This document shows positions 17,803 to 26,377 of a stretch of 64,000 nt of DNA, in pieces; position 1 is the stretch's first letter, and every line of letters begins with the position of its first letter. Source of the DNA: Paracoccus everestensis (GTDB lineage Bacteria; Pseudomonadota; Alphaproteobacteria; Rhodobacterales; Rhodobacteraceae). Location: positions 1,102,501 to 1,166,500 of the forward strand of contig NZ_CP090836.1 of the NCBI RefSeq assembly GCF_021491915.1, read 5' to 3'. The position numbers and the translations under genes are program-made. The notes beneath the pieces are model-generated. The model was not told the DNA's origin and did no database searches. It worked only from the letters and a program-made list of their open reading frames with translations.

Positions 17803-18363
17803 TCAGGCGCCCCAGTTGCGGACCGGGCCGCAATCCATATGGACGAAGTTCGACCGTGAATACTTGCCCACGCCCCCGGCGCGGCAGGACATCGCGGCGT
17901 TGTACATCTGGCCGACCGAGCGAGACTTCAACCGCAGGTCGGCGGCCTTGCCCACCATGTGCAGTGAATTGCGCGCAACGCCGCCCGAGGACCGCCGCAG
18001 CATCGCGTTCGTGCGCGGAGAGCGATAGCCCGACAGCATCATGTAGGGTTCGTTGGTTTGCAGCAGCCGGTGCGAGGCGGCGGCCACGTCGACCGTGCGG
18101 GGGTCGATCCCGATCACTTCCCCACTGCGCCAGTCACGCATGAAAATGTTGATCTCGTTCAGGGATTCCCGGATGTACTTGCCATCGACCCAGTAAACGG
18201 TGTCGAGGCTTTCTCCGGTTCGGCCGGAATACATGCGAATGCGGCGCATATCGCCCGCGCCCCGCAGCAATCCAAAGGCGTTGCCCATAACCGGTGCTGC
18301 CGCCACGGTTGTAGCCGCGAACACACCAAGAATGCCGCGACGTGAAAGAAGGTCGAATGTCAT
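17803..18363 (-). CDS. DUF882/YcbK-type M15-like peptidase
   Basis: 186 residues with an N-terminal export signal containing a twin-arginine-like RRGILGVFAAT stretch and an AAP/MGNA end. The DUF882 (peptidase M15-like) domain follows, with the metal-site elements LSGYRSPRTN, NSLHMVGKAADLR and FVHMDCGPVR giving the His/Asp/His set. E. coli YcbK is encoded next to the L,D-transpeptidase YcbB. Here the gene is divergent from an L,D-transpeptidase, which supports a role in peptidoglycan remodelling. Confidence 0.9.
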   Translation of the reverse strand: MTFDLLSRRGILGVFAATTVAAAPVMGNAFGLLRGAGDMRRIRMYSGRTGESLDTVYWVDGKYIRESLNEINIFMRDWRSGEVIGIDPRTVDVAAASHRLLQTNEPYMMLSGYRSPRTNAMLRRSSGGVARNSLHMVGKAADLRLKSRSVGQMYNAAMSCRAGGVGKYSRSNFVHMDCGPVRNWGA

Positions 18364-18668
18364 GTCAGATCGCCTGTCCCGCTTCGTCTTTTTTCCGCCA
18401 CAATCCTTGCGACGCCGCCAAGGTTATCCTCGGTTAGCTAACAATATGTCAAAAGCCCGTGGGGTCAGAAACAGATTCCTGTATTCATCGGCATAATTTC
18501 AGAAAGTTAGGCGAAATCCTGCCGATGTCCACGCGCTGTGGCGCGATGGTCGCGACCCTGTGGCGCGGCTGCAACCATTGCCGGACAGTGCCCGTTCATT
18601 GTCCTGCATTTGCTGGTGGAAGCCTTTCCAAACTGGCAGAATCCAAGTCAATCAAGGGAAGATCATTG
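18364..18668. promoter_or_regulatory. Divergent promoter region between DUF882 and L,D-transpeptidase genes
   Basis: 305 bases without a convincing gene. It must hold the promoters of both divergent envelope genes. A palindrome GTTAGCTAAC lies near 18434-18443 and the sequence is AT-richer there; no textbook -35/-10 pair stands out. An open frame continues upstream of the transpeptidase start, but it lacks coding character. Confidence 0.4.
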
Positions 18669-20273
18669 ATGCGCGGTTGGGGATTTTTTGCTGCTATTGT
18701 ATTGATCTTGGCTGGACAATCGGCGGTTGCACAGTCGCAGGTCGGATTGGCCCCGGCCGTGGGTGTTGCCGCCGCACCACGCCTGGATTTCAGTGCGCAG
18801 GACATGGAATTGGCCGGCCAAGCGGCGGCTGTTCCAGAACTGGCGGCCTATTACGGATCGCATGGGCTGCGGCCGATCTTCTTGGGAGAACGGGCGGGCG
18901 AATTGCGCGCGGCCCTGATCCAGGCGACTGCAACCGCCCCCCGGCACGGCATCCCGGCGGGGCGCTATGCTGCTGCATCCCTCTCATCCGATGCCGCCGA
19001 CGTGACCGCCGAGGTCGGACAGGCGCGAATCCTTGTCCGCTATCTGCGCGACATGACCGGGGGAATGGTCCGCCCCGCGTCTGTCGATCCGCTGATCAAG
19101 CGAGAGGTGGCGCGTCCCCCGATCGACCGGCTGATCCGCGATTTTACCCTGGCCCCCGATCCCGGACAGTTCCTGCTGGATTTGCAGCCGCGCCACCCGG
19201 CCTATCTGGCGCTGCAGCGTGCCTTGGGCGCGGACAGCGGGCTGGCCGCCCCCGCCCATCTGCCGCGCGCACCCGAGGGGCTGTGGCGGCCCGGAATGCG
19301 CGATCCCGGGATCGTTTCGCTGCGTGCGCGCCTGGAATCCATCGGCTTTGGCGCCCCTGCGGCGGATCCCCATGCCTATGATGCCGCACTGGCCGACGCT
19401 GTCGCCCGCTTTCAGGCCGCAGCGGGCTTGCCGTCCGACGGCGTGGCTGGGCCGAAGACCATCGGCCATCTGAACGGGGACGTGCCGTCCGATGCCCGCA
19501 ACCGCGCGATCGTCGTGGCCCTGGAACGGATGCGCTGGATGGGGTCCGAGGATCTGTCTGCCCGTCATGTCTGGGTCAACATCCCCGAATACACCGCCCG
19601 CATCGTGGAAAACGGGGCCGAGGTATTCCGCACCCGCGTCGTCGTGGGCCACACCGATCACGACCGGCAAACGCCCGAGTTTTCGGACGAAATCGAATAT
19701 GTCGTGGCAAACCCCCGCTGGAACGTGCCCCGTTCCATCACGGTCAAGGAATACCTGCCGAAATTGCAGGCCAACCGCAATGCGGTGTCCCATCTGGATG
19801 TCGTGGACGGCAACGGCAATGTGATCGCCCGCGACCGCATCGACTTTGGCCGCTATACGGCGGCGAATTTCCCGTATCGGATGCGGCAGAAGGCCAGCGA
19901 CGACAATGCCCTGGGGCTGGTCAAGTTCATCTTTCCGAACCCTTGGAACATCTATCTGCATGACACGCCCACCAAGCATCTGTTCGCGAACGCGGCCCGC
20001 GCCTATTCCCACGGCTGCATCCGCATCGGCGATCCCTTTGACCTGGCCTATGCGCTGCTGTCGAAACAGACCGCCGATCCGCAGGCCATGTTCCACCGCG
20101 CCGTGGATCGCGGCAAGGAAGCCTGGCTGAAGCTGACGCCTGCCGTCCCGGTGCACCTGGTCTATTTCACCGCCTTTCCCGATGCCGACGGCACCATCCG
20201 CCGGTTCGAGGATGTTTATGGCCGCGAGGCGCCCTTGTGGGACGCGATCCAGAAGGCCGGGCTGGATTCATAG
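18669..20273 (+). CDS. L,D-transpeptidase, YcbB-type
   Basis: Periplasmic enzyme that forms 3-3 peptidoglycan cross-links. The 534-residue protein has a signal peptide (residues 1-22, cleaved after VAQS or VA), a scaffold region, and a peptidoglycan-binding domain at about 215-275 ([11 protein letters not shown]...[19 protein letters not shown]). The YkuD catalytic domain (about 295-480) contains the active-site motif [11 protein letters not shown] with Cys450. The length and domain order are those of YcbB rather than the short ErfK type. The start follows GGGAAG; the upstream frame is rejected because the signal peptide begins here. Confidence 0.93.
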   Translation: MRGWGFFAAIVLILAGQSAVAQSQVGLAPAVGVAAAPRLDFSAQDMELAGQAAAVPELAAYYGSHGLRPIFLGERAGELRAALIQATATAPRHGIPAGRYAAASLSSDAADVTAEVGQARILVRYLRDMTGGMVRPASVDPLIKREVARPPIDRLIRDFTLAPDPGQFLLDLQPRHPAYLALQRALGADSGLAAPAHLPRAPEGLWRPGMRDPGIVSLRARLESIGFGAPAADPHAYDAALADAVARFQAAAGLPSDGVAGPKTIGHLNGDVPSDARNRAIVVALERMRWMGSEDLSARHVWVNIPEYTARIVENGAEVFRTRVVVGHTDHDRQTPEFSDEIEYVVANPRWNVPRSITVKEYLPKLQANRNAVSHLDVVDGNGNVIARDRIDFGRYTAANFPYRMRQKASDDNALGLVKFIFPNPWNIYLHDTPTKHLFANAARAYSHGCIRIGDPFDLAYALLSKQTADPQAMFHRAVDRGKEAWLKLTPAVPVHLVYFTAFPDADGTIRRFEDVYGREAPLWDAIQKAGLDS

Positions 20274-20313
20274 GCTCGAAAAGTCTAAGCCCCATTCCGA
20301 CAAGGGGGCGATC

Positions 20314-21414
20314 ATGGCATTCACCATCGGGCAACTGGCGCAGGCACTGGACGCAAGGGGCTGGGGCGACCTGGATCTGCCGGTGACGGGCGCGGCCGAA
20401 CCGCAGGCCACCGGCCCGGTCGGCCCCGAGGGCGGGGTGATCGCCATGGCCATGTCCCCGAAATATGCCGCGGCCCTGCAACCCGGCGGCATGGCGATCC
20501 TGGCCGAAGGAATGGACCCCGAGGCGCTCGGCCTCAGGGCCGCGATCTTTGCGCCGCGCCCGCGGCTGTTGATGGCGGGGTTGACGCGGGCGTTTGATCC
20601 CGGTCCCGACATCGCACCCGGCATCCATCCCACCGCGGTGATCGACCCCTCGGCCCAGGTCGGGGCAGATGCGGCCATCGGGCCGTTCGTGGTGATCGGC
20701 GCGGATGTCCAGATCGGGACGGGCGCCCGGATCGGGCCACACGTATCGATTGGCCGCGGGACGCATCTGGGCGATGATGTGCTGTTGCACGCGGGTGTGC
20801 GCATCGCGCATGGCGTCACCGTGGGCCACCGGCTGATCGCGCAATCGAACGCGGTGATCGGGGGCGATGGTTTTTCCTTTGTCACGCCCGAGGAATCGGG
20901 GATCGAGGAAATCCGCCGCACCCTTGGCGCACGCGAGGCCATCAAGCAGCAGCACTGGACGCGGATCCATTCGCTTGGCGGGGTTGAGATCGGCGACGAC
21001 GTGGAGATCGGCGCGAACTCTACCATCGACCGGGGCACCATCCGCGCGACCCGCGTCGGCAACGGCACGAAGATCGACAACCTGGTGATGCTGGGCCACA
21101 ATGTCTCGGTGGGCGACGATTGCCTGTTGTGTTCGCAGGTGGGCATTGCCGGGTCGGCGCGCGTCGGCAACCGCGTGGTTCTGGCCGGCAAGGTCGGGGT
21201 CAACGACAATATCGACGTGGGCGACGATGTGATCGCCGGCGGGGCCAGCAAGATTTTCACCCGTGTCCCGGCTGGCCGCGTAATCCTGGGCAATCCGGCG
21301 GTCAAGATGGAAACCCAGCTGGAAATTCAGAAGGCCGTTCGCCGCCTGCCGCGTTATGCCGAGCAACTGGCGCGGCTTCAGGAAACTGTTACACGATTGT
21401 TGGAAAAGGGCTGA
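20314..21414 (+). CDS. lpxD: UDP-3-O-acylglucosamine N-acyltransferase
   Basis: Third enzyme of lipid A synthesis; adds the N-linked hydroxyacyl chain from acyl-ACP. The 366-residue protein has the N-terminal uridine-binding domain followed by many left-handed beta-helix hexapeptide repeats ([30 protein letters not shown]). The catalytic His262 lies in MLGHNVSVG, and the C-terminal helix for acyl-ACP is present. It starts 40 bases after the transpeptidase stop and is followed in 12 bases by an acyl carrier protein gene. It is not in the usual bamA-lpxD-fabZ-lpxA order. Confidence 0.95.
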   Translation: MAFTIGQLAQALDARGWGDLDLPVTGAAEPQATGPVGPEGGVIAMAMSPKYAAALQPGGMAILAEGMDPEALGLRAAIFAPRPRLLMAGLTRAFDPGPDIAPGIHPTAVIDPSAQVGADAAIGPFVVIGADVQIGTGARIGPHVSIGRGTHLGDDVLLHAGVRIAHGVTVGHRLIAQSNAVIGGDGFSFVTPEESGIEEIRRTLGAREAIKQQHWTRIHSLGGVEIGDDVEIGANSTIDRGTIRATRVGNGTKIDNLVMLGHNVSVGDDCLLCSQVGIAGSARVGNRVVLAGKVGVNDNIDVGDDVIAGGASKIFTRVPAGRVILGNPAVKMETQLEIQKAVRRLPRYAEQLARLQETVTRLLEKG

Positions 21415-21426
21415 GCAGGAGGCTTC

Positions 21427-21693
21427 ATGACCGACCGGACCCAAGACCGCATCAGGGCAATCATCGCCGAACAGGCGATGCTGGAGCCCGACCAGATCAG
21501 CGACGATTCGACCCCGGAGGATCTGGGCATCGACAGCCTGGGGCTGGTCGAGGCGATCTTCGCGATCGAGGAGGAATTCGACATTTCCATCCCCTTCAAC
21601 GCAAATGAACCCGACAAGTCGGATTTCGACATCTCGACCATGGGCACGATCATTGCCGCCGTCGAACGGCTGGTGGCGCAGAAGGCCGCATGA
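21427..21693 (+). CDS. Acyl carrier protein, probably specialised
   Basis: 88 residues with the phosphopantetheine site DLGIDSLGLVEAIF, where the serine of DSL takes the prosthetic group. The surrounding acidic helices and FDISIPFNANEPDKSDFDI differ from housekeeping AcpP. Its position between lpxD and a ketoacyl-ACP synthase recalls the rhizobial AcpXL arrangement, in which a dedicated carrier supplies special acyl chains for lipid A. That role is an inference; a general carrier is possible. The last four bases overlap the next start as ATGA. Confidence 0.9.
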   Translation: MTDRTQDRIRAIIAEQAMLEPDQISDDSTPEDLGIDSLGLVEAIFAIEEEFDISIPFNANEPDKSDFDISTMGTIIAAVERLVAQKAA

Positions 21694-22952
21694 GTCCGAA
21701 AAAGGCGGGAAAGAAGGCCGAGGCATCGATAAGGCCGGACGGGCTGCGGCGGGTGGTCATCACCGGTGCGGGCACGATCAACGCGCTTGGCCATGACGTG
21801 CCGACAACGATGGCCGCGTTTCGCGACGGGCGCTGCGGCATCGGACCCTTGGAATTTCGTGACGTGGACCGGCTGTCGATCCAGATCGGCGCGCAGGTCC
21901 ATCCCTGGCGGGCCGAGGATTACTTCAACCGCCAGCAAATCCTGCTCTATGACAAGTTCACGCAATTCGCCCTGCTGGCCGCCAAGCAGGCGGTGGCGCA
22001 GTCGGGACTGGATTTCCAGGGGGCGCTCGGGCTGCGGGCGGGCGTCATCTTGGGCACGGCGGGCGGCGGGCTGAACACCTGGGACGAAAATTACCGGACC
22101 GTTTACGAAGAAGGAAAGAACCGCGTCCATCCCTTCGTGGTCCCCAAGCTGATGAACAACGCCGCCGCCAGCCATGTCAGCATGGAGTTCGGCCTGCGCG
22201 GCCCGGCCTTTACGGTCGCCACCGCCTGCGCCAGTTCCAACCACGCGATGGGCTTGGCGTTCCAGATGGTTCGGTCTGGCGCCGCACAGGTCATGCTGTC
22301 CGGCGGGTCCGAGGCGATGCTGTGTTTCGGCGGCGTCAAGGCCTGGGAAGGGCTGCGCGTCATGTCCAAGGACGCCTGCCGCCCCTTTTCCGCCAACCGC
22401 AACGGCATGGTCCAGGGTGAGGGCGCGGGCGTCTTTGTCTTCGAGGATTACGAAAACGCCCGTGCGCGCGGTGCGGACATCCTGGCCGAGGTGGTGGGTT
22501 TTGCCATGTCGTCGGATGCCCAGGATATCGTCATGCCCTCCGCCCAGGGTGCCGAACGGGCCATCACGGCAACCTTGCAGGACGCAGGCCTCAATCCCGA
22601 GGATGTGGGCTATATCAATGCCCATGGCACCGGCACGGCCGCCAATGACAAGACCGAATGCGCCGCCGTTGCCCATGCCTTCGGCCACCACGCCGACCGT
22701 TTGATGATATCGTCCACCAAGGCGATGCACGGCCATATCATCGGCGGCACGGGGGCGGTGGAACTGCTTGCCTGTATCATGGCGCTGCGCGACGGGGTGA
22801 TCGCGCCGACCATCGGTTATCAGGAAGCCGATCCCGAATGCGCGCTTGATGTGGTTCCAAACGAGGCACGGCAAGCGCGGGTCGATGCGGTGCTGTCCAA
22901 TGCCTTTGCCTTTGGCGGACTGAATGCGGTGATCGCGCTGCGCCGAGTCTGA
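21690..22952 (+). CDS. Beta-ketoacyl-ACP synthase, FabF-like
   Basis: Condensing enzyme of the KAS II class, 420 residues. The catalytic triad is Cys180 in VATACASSNHAMG, His312 in NAHGTGTAAND, and His349 in KAMHGHIIGGTG with Lys344. The first 18 residues are a basic extension not typical of FabF. The gene is translationally coupled to the acyl carrier protein and ends at a strong terminator, so lpxD, acp and this gene form one unit. A role in making an envelope lipid acyl chain is likely from context but not proven. Confidence 0.92.
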   Translation: MSPKKAGKKAEASIRPDGLRRVVITGAGTINALGHDVPTTMAAFRDGRCGIGPLEFRDVDRLSIQIGAQVHPWRAEDYFNRQQILLYDKFTQFALLAAKQAVAQSGLDFQGALGLRAGVILGTAGGGLNTWDENYRTVYEEGKNRVHPFVVPKLMNNAAASHVSMEFGLRGPAFTVATACASSNHAMGLAFQMVRSGAAQVMLSGGSEAMLCFGGVKAWEGLRVMSKDACRPFSANRNGMVQGEGAGVFVFEDYENARARGADILAEVVGFAMSSDAQDIVMPSAQGAERAITATLQDAGLNPEDVGYINAHGTGTAANDKTECAAVAHAFGHHADRLMISSTKAMHGHIIGGTGAVELLACIMALRDGVIAPTIGYQEADPECALDVVPNEARQARVDAVLSNAFAFGGLNAVIALRRV

Positions 22953-22960
22953 ACATCAAA

Positions 22961-22988
22961 AAACCGCGCCCAAGAATGGGCGCGGTTT
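22961..22988. terminator. Bidirectional terminator after the lpxD-acp-KAS unit
   Basis: A 12-bp perfect stem AAACCGCGCCCA/TGGGCGCGGTTT with an AGAA loop lies 8 bases after the KAS stop. The A run before and T run after serve both strands, so it also terminates the convergent IalB-family gene. Confidence 0.88.
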
Positions 22989-23006
22989 GCAATGCCGTCA
23001 ATCGGA

Positions 23007-23765
23007 TCAGTTGGCCGGTGCTTCCACAGGTGCTGCCGTAGGGGCCGGGTCAGCGGCAGGCGCGGGCGCCTCGGCATAGGCGGCCAGGGCGTCAAAGGCT
23101 GCGGTGAATCCCGCCAGAGACAATTTTAGTTGCACCGGGTTTTCACGGTCGCCCCCAAAAGGAAGCAGCGAGATCGTTGCGTCCTTGCCGCCCTTCAGGC
23201 TGGCAAGTTCGGCCTGGGTAAAGCCCATCCGCGAAATGCAGCCGACCGGCGCGCAGAAATTGAAAGGATAGCCGCGCGCCTCACCCGTGCCGACGGCAAA
23301 GCCCAGGCCCTGGACCAGATCGGTTTCCAGCGGGGCGATCATGGTCGCGCCTGCCGCAACCTCGCCATTGCGCAGCGGAATCAGGGTCATCTCGGCCACG
23401 GAATTGCCCTCGGAATCCTTCAGAAGCTGATACAGCTCGCACGGATCCTTGCCCTGCTCTGCCTTCAGGCAGCGGGTGGTCCAATCCTGGTGGGTTTCCT
23501 TGGCATAATACTGACCGACCTGCGGCCCCGCATCGGCGGCTGGGGCTGTCGCAGTGGGTGCCGCTGCCGGAGCGTCTGCCGCAGGGGCTTGCGGCGTTGC
23601 CGCGTCAGCGGCAGGCGCCGGGGCGTCGGCGGCCGGAGTTTCAGCAACTGGGGTTTCAGCAGCTGGAGTTTCAGGCGTGGTGGGGGCGGTGCTGTCCTGC
23701 GCGAAGGCCGGGGCCGCAATCAGGGCAAGCGCGGCCAAAACTGCCTGCGAGGGTTTGATAGGCAT
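23007..23765 (-). CDS. Invasion-associated locus B (IalB) family protein
   Basis: 252 residues. A signal peptide (1-22, AFA/QD) is followed by a Pro/Ala/Thr linker with repeated ETPVAE-like units to about residue 80. The IalB domain follows, with DWTTRCLKAEQGKDPCELYQLL, GYPFNFCAPVGCISRMGF and paired cysteines in the usual places. A short Ala/Pro tail closes the protein. IalB-family proteins are exported and widespread in alphaproteobacteria, including non-pathogens; here a periplasmic or envelope role is likely, not invasion as such. The start at 23765 is set by the signal peptide. Confidence 0.88.
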   Translation of the reverse strand: MPIKPSQAVLAALALIAAPAFAQDSTAPTTPETPAAETPVAETPAADAPAPAADAATPQAPAADAPAAAPTATAPAADAGPQVGQYYAKETHQDWTTRCLKAEQGKDPCELYQLLKDSEGNSVAEMTLIPLRNGEVAAGATMIAPLETDLVQGLGFAVGTGEARGYPFNFCAPVGCISRMGFTQAELASLKGGKDATISLLPFGGDRENPVQLKLSLAGFTAAFDALAAYAEAPAPAADPAPTAAPVEAPAN

Positions 23766-23924
23766 GGTTGTTTCGTCCCTTTGCTCAAAGCGTCGGGCGG
23801 GCGTATCATGTCCGATTTCATTTGTCAGGCGGCAACGGAAATCCCCGCGTTCACCATGGCTTGACTCCAAGGGAATGTGGCGAACTTCTGCCTGATCAGG
23901 CGTAAGAAGGTGAATGAAATTCAA

Positions 23925-23950
23925 AGGGTCGTGGCGCGAACCACGACCCT
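23925..23950 (-). terminator. Strong hairpin, terminator-like on the minus strand
   Basis: A perfect 10-bp stem AGGGTCGTGG/CCACGACCCT with a six-base loop is followed on the minus strand by TTTGAATTTC. It sits upstream of the IalB-family gene in a gap with no annotated gene. It may end a short transcript that begins near 24000, or be part of the IalB leader. Confidence 0.4.
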
Positions 23951-24060
23951 GACGCCTGACGGCGAACCTTTCCCTGCCGGACTGGCCGGTCATCATTGAT
24001 CTGCACGCTAATCGCGGCGGCGTGATCCGTCAACTGTCCAGATGGTCAGGGCTCATCGCC

Positions 24061-24159
24061 AAAAAAAAGCCGCGCCCGAAGGCGCGGCAGTTCAACAGGG
24101 AGGAAGGTTCGCGCATCGACGACCTTGATGCCGAACGATTCCGATACTGGCATAAGGGG
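24061..24159 (-). ncRNA. Candidate small regulatory RNA with anti-Shine-Dalgarno stretch
   Basis: On the minus strand a perfect Rho-independent terminator is visible: GCCGCGCC-TTCG-GGCGCGGC followed by eight T residues (24061-24088). No protein gene precedes it on that strand. About 95 bases upstream a TACAAT hexamer (24166-24171) with TTGCGG 15 bases before it could be a promoter. The RNA would be about 99 nt. Its 5' half can fold as CCTT-ATGCC paired with GGCAT-C-AAGG. A single-stranded CCTTCCTCCCTG (24096-24107) next to the terminator would pair with ribosome-binding sites, as in several alphaproteobacterial small RNAs. Transcription is not shown; the call rests on structure alone. Confidence 0.5.
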
Positions 24160-24225
24160 TTTAACATTGTATTGTCGGACCGAACGCCGCAACGGCGCGT
24201 GGCGCAACACAAGGCGGGGGCAGGC

Positions 24226-25788
24226 ATGGCAGGCGTGGTGGACAGCCAGGCGAATACGGTTTTCCTGGGCGGCGGCGGTCCCGGCCATGCCGTCCCGCAA
24301 ACCCTGCTGCTGAAATACGCCAACCGTCATGGCCTGATTGCCGGCGCGACCGGCACCGGCAAGACCGTCACCCTGCAAACCTTGGCCGAAAGCCTCTCGC
24401 TGGCGGGCGTTCCGGTGTTTCTGGCCGATGTGAAGGGCGATCTGGCGGGCCTGTCGCGCGCAGGTGATGCGAACGGCAAGCTGCATCAAGCCTTTGCCGA
24501 ACGCGCGGCGCAGATCGGGCTGACGCTGGAATACCAGGCCTTTCCCGTCACGTTCTGGGATGTCTGGGGCAGGAAGGGCCACCCCGTCCGCACCACGCCC
24601 GCCGACATGGGACCGCTGCTCTTGTCGCGGCTGATGAACCTGACCGATGCCCAGGAAGGGGTGATGAACATCGCCTTTCGGGTGGCCGACGAACAGGGGC
24701 TGGCGTTGCTGGATTTGAAGGACTTGCAGGCGATGCTGGTCTGGGTGGGCCAGAACGCCGCTGATCTTTCGTTGCGCTACGGCAATGTCAGCACCGCCAG
24801 CGTGGGGGCGATCCAGCGGGCCTTGCTGGTTCTTGAAAACCAGGGCGGCGACAGCCTGTTCGGGGAACCCGCCCTGGACCTGTCCGACATCATCCGCCAG
24901 GACGCATCGGGCAAGGGGATGATCAACATCCTGGCCGCCGACCGGCTGATGCAGTCGCCCCGGTTATACGCGACCTTCCTGCTGTGGCTGTTGTCCGAAC
25001 TGTTCGAGCAATTGCCCGAGATCGGCGATCCGGACCGCCCGCGCATCGCATTCTTTTTCGATGAAGCGCACCTGCTGTTCGACGACGCCCCCAAGGCATT
25101 GGTCGAAAAGGTCGAACAGGTCGCGCGGCTGATCCGGTCCAAGGGCGTCAGCGTCTGGTTCATCAGCCAGAACCCGACCGACATCCCCGAAGGCGTCCTG
25201 GGACAGCTTGGCACCCGCATCCAGCACGCGCTGCGCGCCTTTACCGGCAAGGACCAAAAAGCCCTGCGGATGGCTGCCGAAAACTATCGCGCCAATCCCG
25301 AATTCGACACCGCCGATGCCATCCAGAATGTCGGCACGGGCGAGGCGGTGACGTCGCTGCTGGAGGCCAAGGGCATCCCGGGCATGGTGCAGCGCACCCT
25401 GGTCCGCCCGCCTTTCAGCCGGATCGGCCCGGTCACCGAGGCCGAACGGGCGCAGGTCATGGACGCCTCTCCCATGGCGCTGAAATACGGACAGGCGATG
25501 GATCGCGAATCCGCCCACGAGGTGCTGGCGCGGCGTGCGGAAGATTCCGCGAAGGCAGGCGCCGCAGCCGAAGCAAAGGCCAGGGATACCGATGCCCTGT
25601 TCGACATGAGCCGCGACGAATACCGCAATGCCCGAAGGTACAAGCCGCGGGACGAAACACGCATCCGGTCGTCCCGCAGCGATTCGATCGTGGAAACCTT
25701 TGGCAAAAGCCTGGCCCGCCAGCTTGGCACGAAATCCGGCCAGGCCATCGTCAGGGGTGTGCTGGGATCGCTGTTCCGGGGGCGCTGA
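24226..25788 (+). CDS. HerA-like ATPase (DUF853 family)
   Basis: 520-residue ATPase of the HerA/FtsK superfamily. The start MAGVVDSQANTVFLGG is followed by KYANRHGLIAGATGTGKTVTLQTLAE (Walker A), VFLADVKGDLAGLSR, Walker B RIAFFFDEAHLLFDDAP and the sensor-like VWFISQNPTDIP. The layout matches E. coli YjgR-type DUF853 proteins, whose cellular role is not settled. The C-terminal 100 residues are charged and end in a short basic GLY-rich tail (GVLGSLFRGR). The open frame upstream to 24022 passes through the candidate small RNA and is not used. The 3' end overlaps the convergent DUF6477 gene by 38 bases. Confidence 0.88.
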   Translation: MAGVVDSQANTVFLGGGGPGHAVPQTLLLKYANRHGLIAGATGTGKTVTLQTLAESLSLAGVPVFLADVKGDLAGLSRAGDANGKLHQAFAERAAQIGLTLEYQAFPVTFWDVWGRKGHPVRTTPADMGPLLLSRLMNLTDAQEGVMNIAFRVADEQGLALLDLKDLQAMLVWVGQNAADLSLRYGNVSTASVGAIQRALLVLENQGGDSLFGEPALDLSDIIRQDASGKGMINILAADRLMQSPRLYATFLLWLLSELFEQLPEIGDPDRPRIAFFFDEAHLLFDDAPKALVEKVEQVARLIRSKGVSVWFISQNPTDIPEGVLGQLGTRIQHALRAFTGKDQKALRMAAENYRANPEFDTADAIQNVGTGEAVTSLLEAKGIPGMVQRTLVRPPFSRIGPVTEAERAQVMDASPMALKYGQAMDRESAHEVLARRAEDSAKAGAAAEAKARDTDALFDMSRDEYRNARRYKPRDETRIRSSRSDSIVETFGKSLARQLGTKSGQAIVRGVLGSLFRGR

Positions 25789-26158
25789 ACCCTGCGCCCA
25801 TCTGCGCCACCATCGCCGCACCGATTCGCGTGCCCGTCGTAACCGGCACCGGCGCATCGGCCACGGCCGCCCGCATTTCGGCCAGGATGGCGATCATCAA
25901 CAGCACATGGCGGTGCATATCATAATCTGCCGTGCGTTGCAGGCGTGCATCGTTCAGCAACGTCTCCTCGGCCCGCAGGCGGGGCAGGGCGTTGCCCGCG
26001 GCAGGGCTGTGATCCAGGCGCAGCAGGCGCTTCAGGTCGCGGTCGCGGCGCCAGCCGGCCTGACCTTCGCGCGCGGCGCGGATCAGGATGCTGGGACGGC
26101 GCAGCGGTTCCGACACGGTGCGGGGGCGGAAGGCGATCACATTCGGCATATAGCTCAT
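25751..26158 (-). CDS. DUF6477 family protein
   Basis: 135 residues, rich in Arg and Ala, with no signal peptide or membrane span. The N-terminal RRPSILIRAAREGQAGWRRD and DLKRLL segments resemble the DUF6477 family of Rhodobacterales, whose function is unknown. Its last 38 bases lie on the opposite strand of the end of the HerA-like gene. It is divergent from the DUF6456 gene. Confidence 0.7.
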   Translation of the reverse strand: MSYMPNVIAFRPRTVSEPLRRPSILIRAAREGQAGWRRDRDLKRLLRLDHSPAAGNALPRLRAEETLLNDARLQRTADYDMHRHVLLMIAILAEMRAAVADAPVPVTTGTRIGAAMVAQMGAGFSAPGTAIPAHP

Positions 26159-26377
26159 TTTTGAACTGTCCCATTCAGGTTGGCGAAATCACCTTCACAC
26201 AACCATGACGGGTGTTGCCTTTGCCTTTATCGCAGCGTGCGCTGAGGCAACGTATCTTTAGGGTTTGTTAGGGAATGTTGCGGCTATCTGCTGATAGCAG
26301 CCGTTCATTAACCACGCTTAACGCAACCCAAGGTAGTTAGTTCCCCCGCTGCTGCCGAGGATGACAAGGGAAACGAC
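26159..26377 (+). promoter_or_regulatory. Structured leader/promoter region of the DUF6456 gene
   Basis: 219 bases, AT-richer than the flanks. From left to right: GTTGCCT (26214-26220) pairs with AGGCAAC (26245-26251), enclosing CAGCG-TG-CGCTG (26233-26244); a TTTAGGG...TTAGGG direct repeat follows (about 26258-26275); GCTATC-TGCT-GATAGC forms a perfect 6-bp hairpin (26283-26298); and TTAA-N6-TTAA (26308-26321) resembles a CtrA box with spacing one short of the usual seven. Any regulatory role is inferred. Confidence 0.4.
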
